A DNA stretch of 64,000 nucleotides from Paralimibaculum aggregatum (GCF_030270585.1 NZ_BSYI01000021.1:18416-82415), one strand, 5' to 3'. Positions 15,790-26,772 are shown, counted from the first letter of the stretch. The notes: generated from the sequence alone by a model not told the origin. Numbers and translations are program-made.

Positions 15790-16302
15790 ATGAAGCTCAG
15801 CACCAAGGGCCGCTATGCGGTGACCGCCCTCGCCGATATCGCGCTCAACACGGGGCAGGATCCGGTCTCCCTCGGCGACATCTCCGGCCGGCAGGACATC
15901 AGCCTCGCCTATCTCGAGCAGCTCTTCGTGCGCCTGCGCCGGGCCGGGCTGGTCACCTCGATCCGCGGCCCGGGCGGCGGCTACCGGCTGGCGCGCGACC
16001 CGGCCCGGATCAGCATCGCCGAGATCATGGCGGCGGTGGACGAGCGGCTCAACGCCATGGGCTGCGAAGGCAAGTCCGGCGTGCAGGGCTGCGGCAGCAC
16101 GCGCGAGGTCTGCCTCACCCACACGCTCTGGGAGCAGCTCTCGGCGCATGTGCATGTGTTCCTGGCGCAAACCAGCATCGCCGACGTGATCGCCGAGCGG
16201 CTCTCGCCCTGCCCGGCGGTCCCGGATTTCGCGGCGATCCTCGACGAGGACGACGACGCCCCCGCACCGGCGGCCGGCGGGGCGGCGGAGGCGCGCGCAT
16301 GA
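15790..16302 (+). CDS. iscR: Rrf2-family iron-sulfur regulator IscR
   Basis: The 170-residue protein has an N-terminal winged helix-turn-helix ('MKLSTKGRYAVTALADIAL' onwards, with 'LAYLEQLFVRLRRAGLV' as the recognition region). This is followed by cysteines 92, 101 and 108 plus His111 ('EVCLTH'). E. coli IscR has C-x5-C-x5-C-x2-H; here the spacing is C-x8-C-x6-C-x2-H, so cluster ligation may differ. It would sense Fe-S status and control the suf genes that follow. The C-terminus is an acidic/Ala-rich tail. Start at ATG 15790 with GGAGACCCC upstream. Confidence 0.92.
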   Translation: MKLSTKGRYAVTALADIALNTGQDPVSLGDISGRQDISLAYLEQLFVRLRRAGLVTSIRGPGGGYRLARDPARISIAEIMAAVDERLNAMGCEGKSGVQGCGSTREVCLTHTLWEQLSAHVHVFLAQTSIADVIAERLSPCPAVPDFAAILDEDDDAPAPAAGGAAEARA

Positions 16303-16354
16303 CGCCGCGCCCGACCATCGATGCGCGGCATCCGGCCGGCCCGACGGGACCAGC

Positions 16355-17440
16355 ATGACCGGGCTCGCCGGCCGCCGCGCCTATCTCGACTGGAACGCCA
16401 GCGCGCCGCTGCGCCCGGAGGCGCGCGCCGCCATGCGCGACGCGATGGAGGTGGCGGGCAACCCCTCCTCGGTCCATGCCGAGGGCCGCGCCGCGCGGGC
16501 GCTGGTGGAGCGTTCGCGCGCCCAGGTCGCGGCGCTGGTCGGCTGCGAGCCCGCCGAGATCGTCTTCACCTCCGGCGCCACCGAGGGCGCCGGGCTGCTG
16601 CGCCACCTGCCGGCCGGCCACGCGGTCTTCGTGGAGGAGACCGCGCATGACTGCCTCTGGGCGCATCTCGACCTCACCGGGGTGGAGAACGCCGAGGGCG
16701 GGCACACGCTGGCCATGGGGCTCGCCAATTCCGAGACCGGGCTCCTCGCGAGCCCCGGGCGCGACGATGGCGGCTGGATCTGGGGCGCGCGGCGGGCACA
16801 CTGGCTGTTCCTCGACGCGGTGCAGCATGCCGGGCGCCTGCCGCTGAACCTGCACGCGCTGGGGGCGGATTTCGCGATCCTCTCGGCGCACAAGCTCGGC
16901 GGGCCCAGGGGCTGCGGCGCGCTCTTCGTCCGCACCGGGCTGGACATCTCGCCGCTGTCGCTCGGCGGCGGGCAGGAGACGGGGCGCCGCTCCGGCACCG
17001 AGAACGTCATCGGAATCGCGGGTTTCGGCGCCGCGGCCGAGGCGGCCCGCCGCGACATCGCGTCCGGCATCTGGGCAGACGTGACAAATCTGAGGGATTC
17101 GCTAGAGAATACCCTTGCAGCCGCCGTGCCCGAGACCATTTTCGTTGGCAGGGGCAGCCCGCGTCTTCCCAACACCAGCTGCTTCGCCACCCCCGGATGG
17201 AAGGGCGAGACACAGGTGATGGCGATGGACCTTGCCGGCTTCGCCGTGAGCGCGGGCAGCGCCTGCAGCTCGGGCAAGGTGCGCGAGAGCCGGGTGCTGC
17301 GCGCCATGGGGCACGACGAGGAAACCGCCCGCTCCGCGATCCGCGTGAGCCTGGGCCCGACCACGACGCAAGCCGAGGTGGCGGCCTTCGCCGATGCCTG
17401 GCTTGCCGCTTACGAGAAACGCCGCGTCCGCGCGGCTTGA
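16355..17440 (+). CDS. Cysteine desulfurase (NifS/IscS class)
   Basis: This 361-residue PLP enzyme has the PLP-binding lysine K180 in 'SAHKLGGP' and the persulfide-forming Cys304 in '[10 protein letters not shown]', on the short class I loop. '[11 protein letters not shown]' and 'RSGTEN' are family signatures. It removes sulfur from cysteine and passes it on as persulfide. It sits 52 bases after iscR and 19 before sufB, and is the first of two desulfurases in the cluster. Somewhat shorter than IscS (about 400), consistent with the alphaproteobacterial suf-linked form. I leave the symbol open. Confidence 0.88.
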   Translation: MTGLAGRRAYLDWNASAPLRPEARAAMRDAMEVAGNPSSVHAEGRAARALVERSRAQVAALVGCEPAEIVFTSGATEGAGLLRHLPAGHAVFVEETAHDCLWAHLDLTGVENAEGGHTLAMGLANSETGLLASPGRDDGGWIWGARRAHWLFLDAVQHAGRLPLNLHALGADFAILSAHKLGGPRGCGALFVRTGLDISPLSLGGGQETGRRSGTENVIGIAGFGAAAEAARRDIASGIWADVTNLRDSLENTLAAAVPETIFVGRGSPRLPNTSCFATPGWKGETQVMAMDLAGFAVSAGSACSSGKVRESRVLRAMGHDEETARSAIRVSLGPTTTQAEVAAFADAWLAAYEKRRVRAA

Positions 17441-17459
17441 CCGACCGAAGGAGAGCCGG

Positions 17460-18977
<1,518 letters not shown>

Positions 18978-18982
18978 CCGCG

Positions 18983-19327
18983 ATGGCTGGCAGCCTGGAA
19001 GAAGCCGAACTGCGCGACTCCCGCCGCCTCTTCATCTATGGCGACGGCGCCCGGGAGGCCGTTGCCGCGGGGATGCTGGTGCTGATCGGCAGCCTGGTGC
19101 TCTCCACCTTCCTGGGGGCCGGCTGGCTGTCGCTCTCGGCGGCGTTCTGGGGCTCGATGGGTCTCGCCGCGATGGCCGGCACGGCCGTGGCCTGGCTCGT
19201 CCGCCGCCGCACCCGGCGCCGGCAGTCCCGCGAGGCGGCCGCGTACCGCGCCGAGCGCGCGGCGGAGCAGGCGCGCCAGCTCGCCGCGTTCCGCGCCGCG
19301 AAGGCGCGCGAGGCCGGCGATGGCTGA
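18983..19327 (+). CDS. Small membrane protein of unknown function in the suf cluster
   Basis: The 114-residue protein has an N-terminal soluble stretch ('EEAELRDSRRLFIYG'), two hydrophobic segments at about 27-44 and 52-69 separated by a short turn, and a strongly basic then Ala/Glu/Arg-rich helical tail (about 72-114) likely to be a cytoplasmic coiled coil. It starts five bases after the sufB stop and overlaps the next small gene by eight bases, so it is surely co-translated with sufB. I do not recognise a family; the context suggests an accessory of the suf region but proves nothing about function. Confidence 0.75.
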   Translation: MAGSLEEAELRDSRRLFIYGDGAREAVAAGMLVLIGSLVLSTFLGAGWLSLSAAFWGSMGLAAMAGTAVAWLVRRRTRRRQSREAAAYRAERAAEQARQLAAFRAAKAREAGDG

Positions 19328-19493
19328 GCCCGTGCGGCAGATCGGCTTCCGGGCAGCGCTCTGCGTGGCGGCCGCGGCCTTCCTGCTCGCCACCGCGGGC
19401 GGCGGCAGCACCCTGCCGTGGAACGCGCACGGCGCGGTGTTCCGGTCGATCGGCGGCATCGGCTCCGGCATCGGCATGCCGGTCTACTTCTAG
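19320..19493 (+). CDS. Short exported or membrane peptide, unknown
   Basis: This 57-residue frame overlaps the previous gene by eight bases (ATGGCTGA). It begins 'MAEPVRQIGFRAALCVAAAA', a basic n-region and hydrophobic core of about 16 residues like a signal peptide or single membrane helix, followed by a Gly/Ser-rich tail ending 'GIGMPVYF'. The overlap, matching codon use and 14-base gap to the next gene argue that it is real. No family recognised. Confidence 0.55.
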   Translation: MAEPVRQIGFRAALCVAAAAFLLATAGGGSTLPWNAHGAVFRSIGGIGSGIGMPVYF

Positions 19494-19507
19494 GCACGGA
19501 GGCGGCG

Positions 19508-19771
19508 ATGGCGGACGGGGATCACTGGTTCGAGCCGAAGAGCCATGGCTACGGCGCGAAACCGGCCAACTGGAAGGGCTGGGCGGCGACGGGGGTCTTC
19601 GTCGCCGTCATGGTGGCGCTGGCCTGGGTCTTCGTGATGGCGCCCGGCGAGGGCGGGCCGCGGATCCTGACCTGGCTGGCGATCCAGACGCCGGTGCTCG
19701 TCGGCTTCCTCTGGCTCGCGCGGCACAAGACGAGGGGCGGCTGGAAATGGCACTGGGGGAGCCGGAAATGA
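19508..19771 (+). CDS. Small two-TM membrane protein, unknown
   Basis: The 87-residue protein has an N-terminal 'HWFEPKSHGYGAKPANWKGW', a hydrophobic segment at about 25-45, a short loop 'APGEGGPR', a second segment at about 53-70, and an aromatic, basic C-terminus ('GGWKWHWGSRK'). ATG 19508 follows a GGAGGC site. It overlaps the cupin gene by four bases (ATGA), so the small genes and cupin form one translational chain. Family unknown to me. Confidence 0.72.
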   Translation: MADGDHWFEPKSHGYGAKPANWKGWAATGVFVAVMVALAWVFVMAPGEGGPRILTWLAIQTPVLVGFLWLARHKTRGGWKWHWGSRK

Positions 19772-20277
19772 GCGAGACCCCCTGCCCCGTCGTGCATCTC
19801 GACGCGGTGCCGCTGCGCGAGACCGGCCACGGCGATGGCTTCGCCGCGGCGCTCGGGCGCATCGGGCCGCTGATCGGCGCGAGGCAGCTCGGCTGCCAGC
19901 TCCACATCGTGCCGCCGGGCAAGGCCGCCTTCCCGCGCCATGCCCACCATGCCAACGAGGAGATGCTGGTGATCCTCTCCGGCGAGGGCGAATACCGCAT
20001 CGGCGCGGCGCGCCATGCGGTGCGCGCGGGCCATGTCTGCGCGGCGCCCGCGGGCGCCGCAGAGACGGCGCACCAGCTGCGCAACACCGGCGCCGGGGAG
20101 CTGCGCTATCTCTGCATCTCCACGCGGCACGACCCGGAGGTCGTCGAATACCCGGACTCGGGCAAGATCGGCGTCATGTCGATGGTGCCGGAGAGCACGG
20201 GGATGCGCGGCGCGCGGGTGTTCCATCTCTGGTCGGCGGAGGACGAAAGCCTCGGATACTGGGATGGCGAGGGCTGA
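19768..20277 (+). CDS. Cupin-domain protein
   Basis: This 169-residue protein is a single conserved-barrel cupin. Motif 1 is 'PRHAHHANEEMLVILSGEGEYRIG' in outline (metal-ligand His residues and Glu), and motif 2 lies about 20 residues later around 'AAPAGAAETAHQL'. It is followed by 'YLCISTRHDPEVVEYPDSGK', typical of auxin-binding/sugar-isomerase-like cupins of unknown substrate. It probably binds a divalent metal. ATG 19768 overlaps the previous stop. A role in iron or sulfur handling is conceivable from location only. Confidence 0.83.
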   Translation: MSETPCPVVHLDAVPLRETGHGDGFAAALGRIGPLIGARQLGCQLHIVPPGKAAFPRHAHHANEEMLVILSGEGEYRIGAARHAVRAGHVCAAPAGAAETAHQLRNTGAGELRYLCISTRHDPEVVEYPDSGKIGVMSMVPESTGMRGARVFHLWSAEDESLGYWDGEG

Positions 20278-20287
20278 GCGCCCCATC

Positions 20288-20306
20288 ATGGTTAAGCGGA
20301 CCTAAA
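20288..20306. promoter_or_regulatory. CtrA-like half-site in the gap before the Ala-rich gene
   Basis: ATGGTTAA at 20288-20295 is the reverse complement of the CtrA octamer TTAACCAT. Reading on gives TTAA-N7-TAAA, one mismatch from TTAA-N7-TTAA. It sits about 70 bases upstream of the gene starting at 20377 and suggests a secondary internal promoter. Evidence is motif only. Confidence 0.35.
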
Positions 20307-20376
20307 GGAGTTCGGTTCAAGCCTTGCGGTCAGGGACCGGCGCATCGGGCGCCGGCAGGACCGAAAGGCGAGCGAG

Positions 20377-21111
20377 ATGACTGAGCAGGACATGGCCGGG
20401 ACGGCCGAGCTCGGCGGCGACAGCCCGGTGAGCCAGGAGATCGGCGAGGCGATCGGGGCGGCGCTGGCGCGGCTCGACAAGGTGGACCGGGACCCGACGA
20501 TTCGCGAGGCGGTGGCGCGGGTAGTGGTGCGCCGCTTCAACACCCACCTCGCGGCGGTGTTCGAGGAGAGCCGGGGCGCCATCGTGCACGAGCTCGGCGG
20601 CATCGCCGAGGTGCTGCGGAGCAGCCCTGCCCGGCCCGCGCGCGACGAGCTGCGCATGGCCTATGCGCCCGAGGGCGCGCCGGTGCGGCTCGCGGCCCCG
20701 ACACGGGCGCCGGCACGGGCGCCGACGCCGGCCGAGCTGGCGGCCCCCGCGCCGAACCGGCTGGCCGAGGCGGCGAAGCTGATGGCCGAGGCCGCCCCCG
20801 CCGGCGCGGCGGCGGCAGCGACGGAGGAGAACGCATCGGCGGAGGGCCCGGAGACCGCGGCCGCCACCGGCGCGAGCGAGACGAGCGAAGAGACAACCGC
20901 GGCCGGCGCCCGGCGCCCCGCCGCAACCACAGGAGAGACGAGAGATGCTGGAGATCCGCGATCTGCATGTGCGCCTCGAGGAGGAGGACAAGCCGATCCT
21001 CAAGGGGCTGAGCCTGACCGTCGAGGCGGGCAAGGTGCACGCCATCATGGGTCCGAACGGCTCGGGCAAGTCGACGCTGTCCTACGTATTGGCGGGGCGG
21101 GACGGCTATGA
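20377..21111 (+). CDS. Ala/Glu/Pro-rich hypothetical protein; frame overlaps sufC
   Basis: The N-terminal ~85 residues look like a folded helical protein ('AIGAALARLDKVDRDPTIREAV', 'RRFNTHLAAVFEESRG'), followed by a low-complexity Ala/Pro/Glu stretch to about residue 188. The frame remains open 167 bases into sufC in another reading frame. GC-rich third positions characterise the first part but vanish after about 20940, so translation beyond that point is probably incidental or reflects a lost stop codon. ATG 20377 follows AAAGGCGAGCGAG. No family recognised. Real end of the functional protein uncertain. Confidence 0.6.
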   Translation: MTEQDMAGTAELGGDSPVSQEIGEAIGAALARLDKVDRDPTIREAVARVVVRRFNTHLAAVFEESRGAIVHELGGIAEVLRSSPARPARDELRMAYAPEGAPVRLAAPTRAPARAPTPAELAAPAPNRLAEAAKLMAEAAPAGAAAAATEENASAEGPETAAATGASETSEETTAAGARRPAATTGETRDAGDPRSACAPRGGGQADPQGAEPDRRGGQGARHHGSERLGQVDAVLRIGGAGRL

Positions 21112-21700
21112 GGTGACCGGCGGCAGCGCCACGCTCGACGGCGAGGACCTGCTCGAGAAGGAGCCCGACGCGCGCGCCGCGGCCGGGCTCTTCCTGGCGT
21201 TCCAGTACCCGGTCGAGATCCCGGGCGTGAACAACATGACCTTCATCCGCACCGCGCTGAACGCCCAGCGCAAGGCCCGCGGCGAGGCCGAGATCTCGGC
21301 GCCGGACTTTCTGAAGCAGGTACGCGAGACCGCCAAGAGCCTCAACATCGGCCCGGAGATGCTCAAGCGCGCGATCAATGTCGGCTTCTCCGGCGGCGAG
21401 AAGAAACGCAACGAGATCCTGCAGATGGCGATGCTGGCGCCGAAGATGTGCATCCTCGACGAGACCGACAGCGGCCTCGACGTCGACGCGATGAAGCTGG
21501 TGGCCGAGGGCGTCAACGCGCTGCGCGCGCCGGACCGGGGCTTTCTGGTGATCACGCATTACCAGCGGCTGCTGGACCATATCGTGCCGGACGTCGTGCA
21601 TATTATGGTGGACGGGCGAATCGTCGAGACCGGCGGAGCGGAGCTTGCCGCGCGCGTCGAGCGCGAGGGCTACGGCGCGCTGGTCAAGGCGACGGCCTGA
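20945..21700 (+). CDS. sufC: Fe-S cluster assembly ATPase SufC
   Basis: This 251-residue ABC-type ATPase lacks membrane segments. It has Walker A 'GPNGSGKS' at 36-43, the Q-loop in 'FLAFQYPVEIPGV', the SufC-specific signature 'NVGFSGGEKKRNEILQM' and Walker B 'MCILDETDSGLD', then the switch His in 'VITHYQRLL'. SufC powers conformational changes of SufB-SufD during cluster assembly. ATG 20945 has AGGAGA upstream. It is followed by sufD with a 10-base gap. Confidence 0.96.
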   Translation: MLEIRDLHVRLEEEDKPILKGLSLTVEAGKVHAIMGPNGSGKSTLSYVLAGRDGYEVTGGSATLDGEDLLEKEPDARAAAGLFLAFQYPVEIPGVNNMTFIRTALNAQRKARGEAEISAPDFLKQVRETAKSLNIGPEMLKRAINVGFSGGEKKRNEILQMAMLAPKMCILDETDSGLDVDAMKLVAEGVNALRAPDRGFLVITHYQRLLDHIVPDVVHIMVDGRIVETGGAELAARVEREGYGALVKATA

Positions 21701-21710
21701 GGGGATGGCC

Positions 21711-23000
21711 ATGCTGAGCGAGAAGCTGATCGACGACAAGCGGCGCACCGCGGAGGCCCTGCTGGCCGCGCTGCCGCTGCCCGAGGGCGAGAGCGCCTGG
21801 GCGCGCGATGCCCGGGCCCGGGCGCGGTCGCGCCTGCTCGATGCCGGCGCGCCGATCCGGCGCGACGAATACTGGAAATACACCGACCCGACCGCGCTGA
21901 CAGCCCCGGCGGCGCCGGTGGCGCCGGCACCCGAGGGCGGCCTGCCCTCGGCCCTCGCGCTCTTCGCCGGCCATGCGGCGCGGCGGATCGCCTTCGTCAA
22001 CGGGCGCCAGCGGCCGGATCTCTCCGACGACGCCGCCCAGGCCGGGCTGGCGATCGCCCCGCTCGGTGAGGTTCTGGCGCATGACGTGACCTGGGCGCGC
22101 GGGCTCTTCGGCGCGCTCGAGGCGGCGGGTCAGGAGAAGGTGGCGCGCCCGCTCGCGGCGCTCAACACCGCCGCCGCGACCGAGGGCGCGGCGCTGCACG
22201 TGACCGGCGCGGTCGCCGAGCCGCTGCATCTCGCGCATACCCAGATCGGCGAGGGCGCGGCGCTGCTGCGCCATCTCGTGCGGGTGGAGAGCGGCGGCGC
22301 GGTGACGCTCCTCGAATCGGGCATCGCCGGCAACACGGTGATGGAGATCGACCTCGCCCCCGGCGCGGTGCTCCGCCATATCCGCCTGCAGGACGCGCCG
22401 GAGCGGCCGACCGCCACCCATGTCTTCGCCCGGCTCGGCGCGGGCGCGAAGTTCCAGACCTTCACGCTCACCGCCGACGGCTCGCTGACCCGCAACGAGG
22501 TGGTGATGGAGTTCGCCGGCGACGACGCCCAGGGCCACATCGCGGGCGCCGTGCTCGGCCGCGGCGAGAGCCATGTCGACAACACGGTCTTCGTCACCCA
22601 CGGGGCGGAGCGCTGCGAGAGCCGGCAGGTCTTCAAGCAGGTGCTCGACGGCGCCGCGAAGGCGATCTTCCAGGGCAAGATCTTCGTGCGCCAGGTCGCG
22701 CAGAAGACCGACGGCTACCAGATCAGCCAGTCGGTCCTGCTGTCGGACGATGCGGAGTTCTCGGCCAAGCCCGAGCTCGAGATCTATGCCGACGACGTGA
22801 AGTGCTCACACGGCTCGACCACCGGCGCGCTCGACGAGGGCGGGCTGTTCTACCTGATGGCGCGCGGCATCCCGCTCCGGCAGGCGGAGGCGATGCTGGT
22901 CGGCTCCTTCGTCGAGGAGGCGGTGGCGGAGATCGCGGACGAGGACCTGCGGGAGATCATGCGCGCCCGGGTGGCCGACTGGATGGGCGCGCGCGGCTGA
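21711..23000 (+). CDS. sufD: Fe-S cluster assembly protein SufD
   Basis: This 429-residue SufD is the SufB paralogue that completes the SufBC2D scaffold and is linked to iron delivery. Signatures: 'RRDEYWKYTDP' N-terminal, the beta-helix core 'GHIAGAVLGRGESHVDNTVFVTH', 'GKIFVRQVAQKTDGYQISQS' and C-terminal 'YADDVKCSHGSTTGALDE'. Two in-frame ATGs exist (21705, 21711). The GAGGGG site directly abuts the first but is six bases from the second, so 21711 is preferred. Confidence 0.94.
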   Translation: MLSEKLIDDKRRTAEALLAALPLPEGESAWARDARARARSRLLDAGAPIRRDEYWKYTDPTALTAPAAPVAPAPEGGLPSALALFAGHAARRIAFVNGRQRPDLSDDAAQAGLAIAPLGEVLAHDVTWARGLFGALEAAGQEKVARPLAALNTAAATEGAALHVTGAVAEPLHLAHTQIGEGAALLRHLVRVESGGAVTLLESGIAGNTVMEIDLAPGAVLRHIRLQDAPERPTATHVFARLGAGAKFQTFTLTADGSLTRNEVVMEFAGDDAQGHIAGAVLGRGESHVDNTVFVTHGAERCESRQVFKQVLDGAAKAIFQGKIFVRQVAQKTDGYQISQSVLLSDDAEFSAKPELEIYADDVKCSHGSTTGALDEGGLFYLMARGIPLRQAEAMLVGSFVEEAVAEIADEDLREIMRARVADWMGARG

Positions 23001-23046
23001 CAAGGGGGCCTTGCGCGGCCCGCACCGAAGACGAGGGGGGAGAGCG

Positions 23047-23649
23047 ATGGCGACGGAGGGCATGGCACGCGAGGGGATGACGATCCGTGTCCTCGGGGCC
23101 TGGCGCGACATGCGCGGCACCATGCGCGCCGTGCTCGACGGACGCCCGAGCGAGACCGCCCTCCTCGTCTTCATCCTGGTCTCCGGGCTGCTGCATTTCC
23201 TCGGCAGCATGGCCGAGTTCTGGCTCGACCCGCGCAGCATCGGGCTCGAGCAGGGCGAGGCGCTGGCCAACATCTACTGGCTCGGCATCTTCTTCTTCGT
23301 GGTGCGCACCATCGGGCTCTACATGCTGGCGCTGCTCGGGCACCTGCTGGCGCGGGCTTTCGGCGGCAGGGGCGACGCCTATGCCAGCCGGGCGGCGATG
23401 GCCTGGGCGGCGCTGGTGGCGGCGCCGGTCTGGCTCATGCTGAAGTTCCTCGGCCTGTCGCTGCAGGGCGAGATCGGGCACGAGCCGGCCCGGGCGATCG
23501 GCGAGTTCGGCTACATCCCCTTCATCTACGCGCTGGCGCATTGCTTCGCCGAGGCGCACGGCTTCCAGCGCACCTGGGCGGTGCTGGGGGTGATCGCGCT
23601 CCTCGTGATGATGCTGTTCAGCGGGCTGATGCTTCTCTCGAGCAGCTGA
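23047..23649 (+). CDS. YIP1-family membrane protein (first of three)
   Basis: The 200-residue protein has a short cytoplasmic start ending 'DMRGTMRAVLDGRPSETALL' followed by about five hydrophobic segments (near 40-58, 77-98, 116-136, 150-165 and 175-195). This layout, with the conserved pre-TM 'R...L.G.PSE..LL' block, fits the YIP1 family. No catalytic residues are evident; the bacterial role is unknown. It is the first of three tandem related genes between sufD and sufS. ATG 23047 has GGGGGGAGAG upstream. Confidence 0.75.
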   Translation: MATEGMAREGMTIRVLGAWRDMRGTMRAVLDGRPSETALLVFILVSGLLHFLGSMAEFWLDPRSIGLEQGEALANIYWLGIFFFVVRTIGLYMLALLGHLLARAFGGRGDAYASRAAMAWAALVAAPVWLMLKFLGLSLQGEIGHEPARAIGEFGYIPFIYALAHCFAEAHGFQRTWAVLGVIALLVMMLFSGLMLLSSS

Positions 23650-23811
23650 GGCCTGCCTGAGCCGGCTCCCGGCATGCATGCCAGAGATGCAATCTTAGAC
23701 ATTGCTCAACCTCTGCGGGCGAAATTGTTTTGGCCCGACCTCCGGATCGTGTATCGTCCCCGTAGGTTCTTCTGGGTGCGCGCGTCGGAGCGGGGCGGCG
23801 CCCCGCAATGA

Positions 23812-24558
23812 ATGTCTGCGCCGAACGCAACATCCGAACAGCCCGGGGCCTGTATGACCAGCGAGACCGCCGACGACCTTCCAGACGTACACCTCGAGGA
23901 CGTCCAGCAGCCGCTGGAGCCGCTCACCGGCATGTCCGTCTGGGCGCGGATGCGGCTGTCCTACAGCGACATGCGGCGCACCACGCGGGCGCTGATCGAG
24001 GAGGCGCCCTCCGAGGCGCGGCTGCTGTTCTTCGTGCTGCTCTCCGACGTGATCTTCTTCCTCAGCTTCGGCGTGAGGCTGATCGTCTCGCCGAGCCAGG
24101 CGATCTCGGAGATCATGCCGGTGCCGGCCCAGCTCGGCACCGCGCTGCTCGGCATCTTCCTGCTGCGCACCGTGACGCTCTATCTCTTCTCCGCGGTGGT
24201 CTGCGGCATCTGCCGCGCGGTCGGCGGCAGCGGCACCTGGCGCGACACCCGCGCGGCAATCTTCTGGGCCTCGCTGGTGGCCGCCCCGGTCGGCGTGCTC
24301 GGCGCGATCATCGGCGCCGCCTTCTCGAACCTCGAGCAGACGATACCGGCCTTCGCCAGCCCGACGGTGGCGCTGCCGCCGGTGCTGATCGGGGTCGTCG
24401 CCTTCGTCTTCTTCCTCTCCGCCGGGGTCGCCGAGGCGCATCGCTTCGCGCGCACCTCGCCGGTCTTCATCATCTTCTCGGTCTTCACGATTCTGGTTCT
24501 CGTCGCCGGTTTCGTGCTAGGTCCGGCTATCATGGATTCGCTCGGACTCACTGCGTGA
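23812..24558 (+). CDS. YIP1-family membrane protein (second of three)
   Basis: This 248-residue protein has an acidic N-terminal region (about residues 18-38) and then the same 'DMRRTTRALIEEAPSEARLLFF' block as its upstream neighbour, showing that the two are paralogues. About five hydrophobic segments follow (near 70-90, 110-130, 150-172, 185-205 and 222-245). The start is uncertain: ATG 23812 is used, but ATG 23854 (MTSETADD) is also possible. The stop overlaps the next gene's GTG start (GTGA). Function unknown. Confidence 0.72.
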   Translation: MSAPNATSEQPGACMTSETADDLPDVHLEDVQQPLEPLTGMSVWARMRLSYSDMRRTTRALIEEAPSEARLLFFVLLSDVIFFLSFGVRLIVSPSQAISEIMPVPAQLGTALLGIFLLRTVTLYLFSAVVCGICRAVGGSGTWRDTRAAIFWASLVAAPVGVLGAIIGAAFSNLEQTIPAFASPTVALPPVLIGVVAFVFFLSAGVAEAHRFARTSPVFIIFSVFTILVLVAGFVLGPAIMDSLGLTA

Positions 24559-25121
24559 TCGCCCCGTTCCTTGCGCGCGTCGCCGAAGGCGTCGTCGCCC
24601 CTCGGCGTGCGGTCGAGCGGTTGCTGGCGCGCGGCCCGCTGACACCGCAGGAGGTGCTCGGGCTGATCCTGCTCGCCTATGCGATCCAGGAGATGTTCGT
24701 GCTGTTCCTGCTGCCGGAGATGCGGGCGGGGCAGAGCCCGGCCCTGACCTGGCATCTCGAGCGGGTGTTCTTCGCGGTGATGGAGTTCGCGGTGACCGTC
24801 GGGCTCGTCTTCGGCGTCGGGCGGATGTTCGGCGGCAAGGGCAACGTGGCCGACTGCGTCACCGGGATCGCCTGGTTCAACCTGATCACCAGCTTTCTCG
24901 TGCCGCTCACGGCGCCGGCCCTGCCCGGCCTCTTCACGGGAGAGATCACCGCAGCCGCCGCCCTCTTGCTGTTTGCGGGAACTGCCATATTTTGCTGGGT
25001 GTTCGCTGGCGTGATCGCGGGGATACACAGGTTCCGAAGTACCGGATCCGTGCTGATGGCGATGATGGTCCTGATCACCCTGACGACACTCATCGCCAGC
25101 GCGCTCGCCCCGGCCGGCTGA
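24555..25121 (+). CDS. YIP1-like membrane protein (third of three)
   Basis: This 188-residue protein starts at GTG 24555, overlapping the previous stop by four bases. After a short amphipathic start with 'RGPLTPQEVLGLILLAYAIQEM' it has about five hydrophobic segments (near 33-50, 72-92, 105-125, 135-158 and 168-186), matching the topology of the two preceding proteins with a weaker sequence match. The three probably form one membrane complex or arose by duplication; this is inferred from coupling and topology. It precedes sufS by 73 bases. Confidence 0.7.
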   Translation: MIAPFLARVAEGVVAPRRAVERLLARGPLTPQEVLGLILLAYAIQEMFVLFLLPEMRAGQSPALTWHLERVFFAVMEFAVTVGLVFGVGRMFGGKGNVADCVTGIAWFNLITSFLVPLTAPALPGLFTGEITAAAALLLFAGTAIFCWVFAGVIAGIHRFRSTGSVLMAMMVLITLTTLIASALAPAG

Positions 25122-25194
25122 TCCGCCGCTCCGAGCGCCCAGCCACCGAAGTTCCGCCGCATCCGCGACGCCAGAGACCCTGCCGAGGCCCACC

Positions 25195-26415
<1,221 letters not shown>

Positions 26416-26580
26416 ATCCGGGCCGCGCTGGAGCGCTGTGCCCGGCAGCGGCGCGGCGCGATTCCTAAATCGTTTAAGACGCACTGCAGCAAAAATTTCC
26501 CGCGTGAAGAAATTCCTCATGGACACCCCGTCACATTTTGATGAATGTGGATGGGGCAGTAGCAAAGGGGAATGATCCAG

Positions 26581-26772
26581 ATGGCAAGCGGTGGGACAGA
26601 AGGGGGCTCCGGCAGCACCCAGAACCCGATCGGGGCCGATCCGTTCAGCATGGCGCCGGACATGCTCGGCACGCAGCTCTGCGCGCTGGCGCTGGTCTGG
26701 ACGGCGCCGTGGCGGGCCGCGAGCGTGGTGATGAACGAGGCGCTGCGGGAAAACATCGACCGAATGAGCTGA
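26581..26772 (+). CDS. Small hypothetical protein
   Basis: This is a 63-residue frame ('MASGGTEGGSGSTQNPIGAD...'). A Gly/Ser-rich start is followed by a hydrophobic helix with 'LCALALVWTAPWRAASVV' and a polar end 'MNEALRENIDRMS'. An AAAGGGG site lies 10 bases upstream of ATG 26581; ATG 26572 is only one base from it and less likely. A 165-bp AT-enriched region precedes it, so it may have its own promoter. Family unknown. Confidence 0.55.
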   Translation: MASGGTEGGSGSTQNPIGADPFSMAPDMLGTQLCALALVWTAPWRAASVVMNEALRENIDRMS

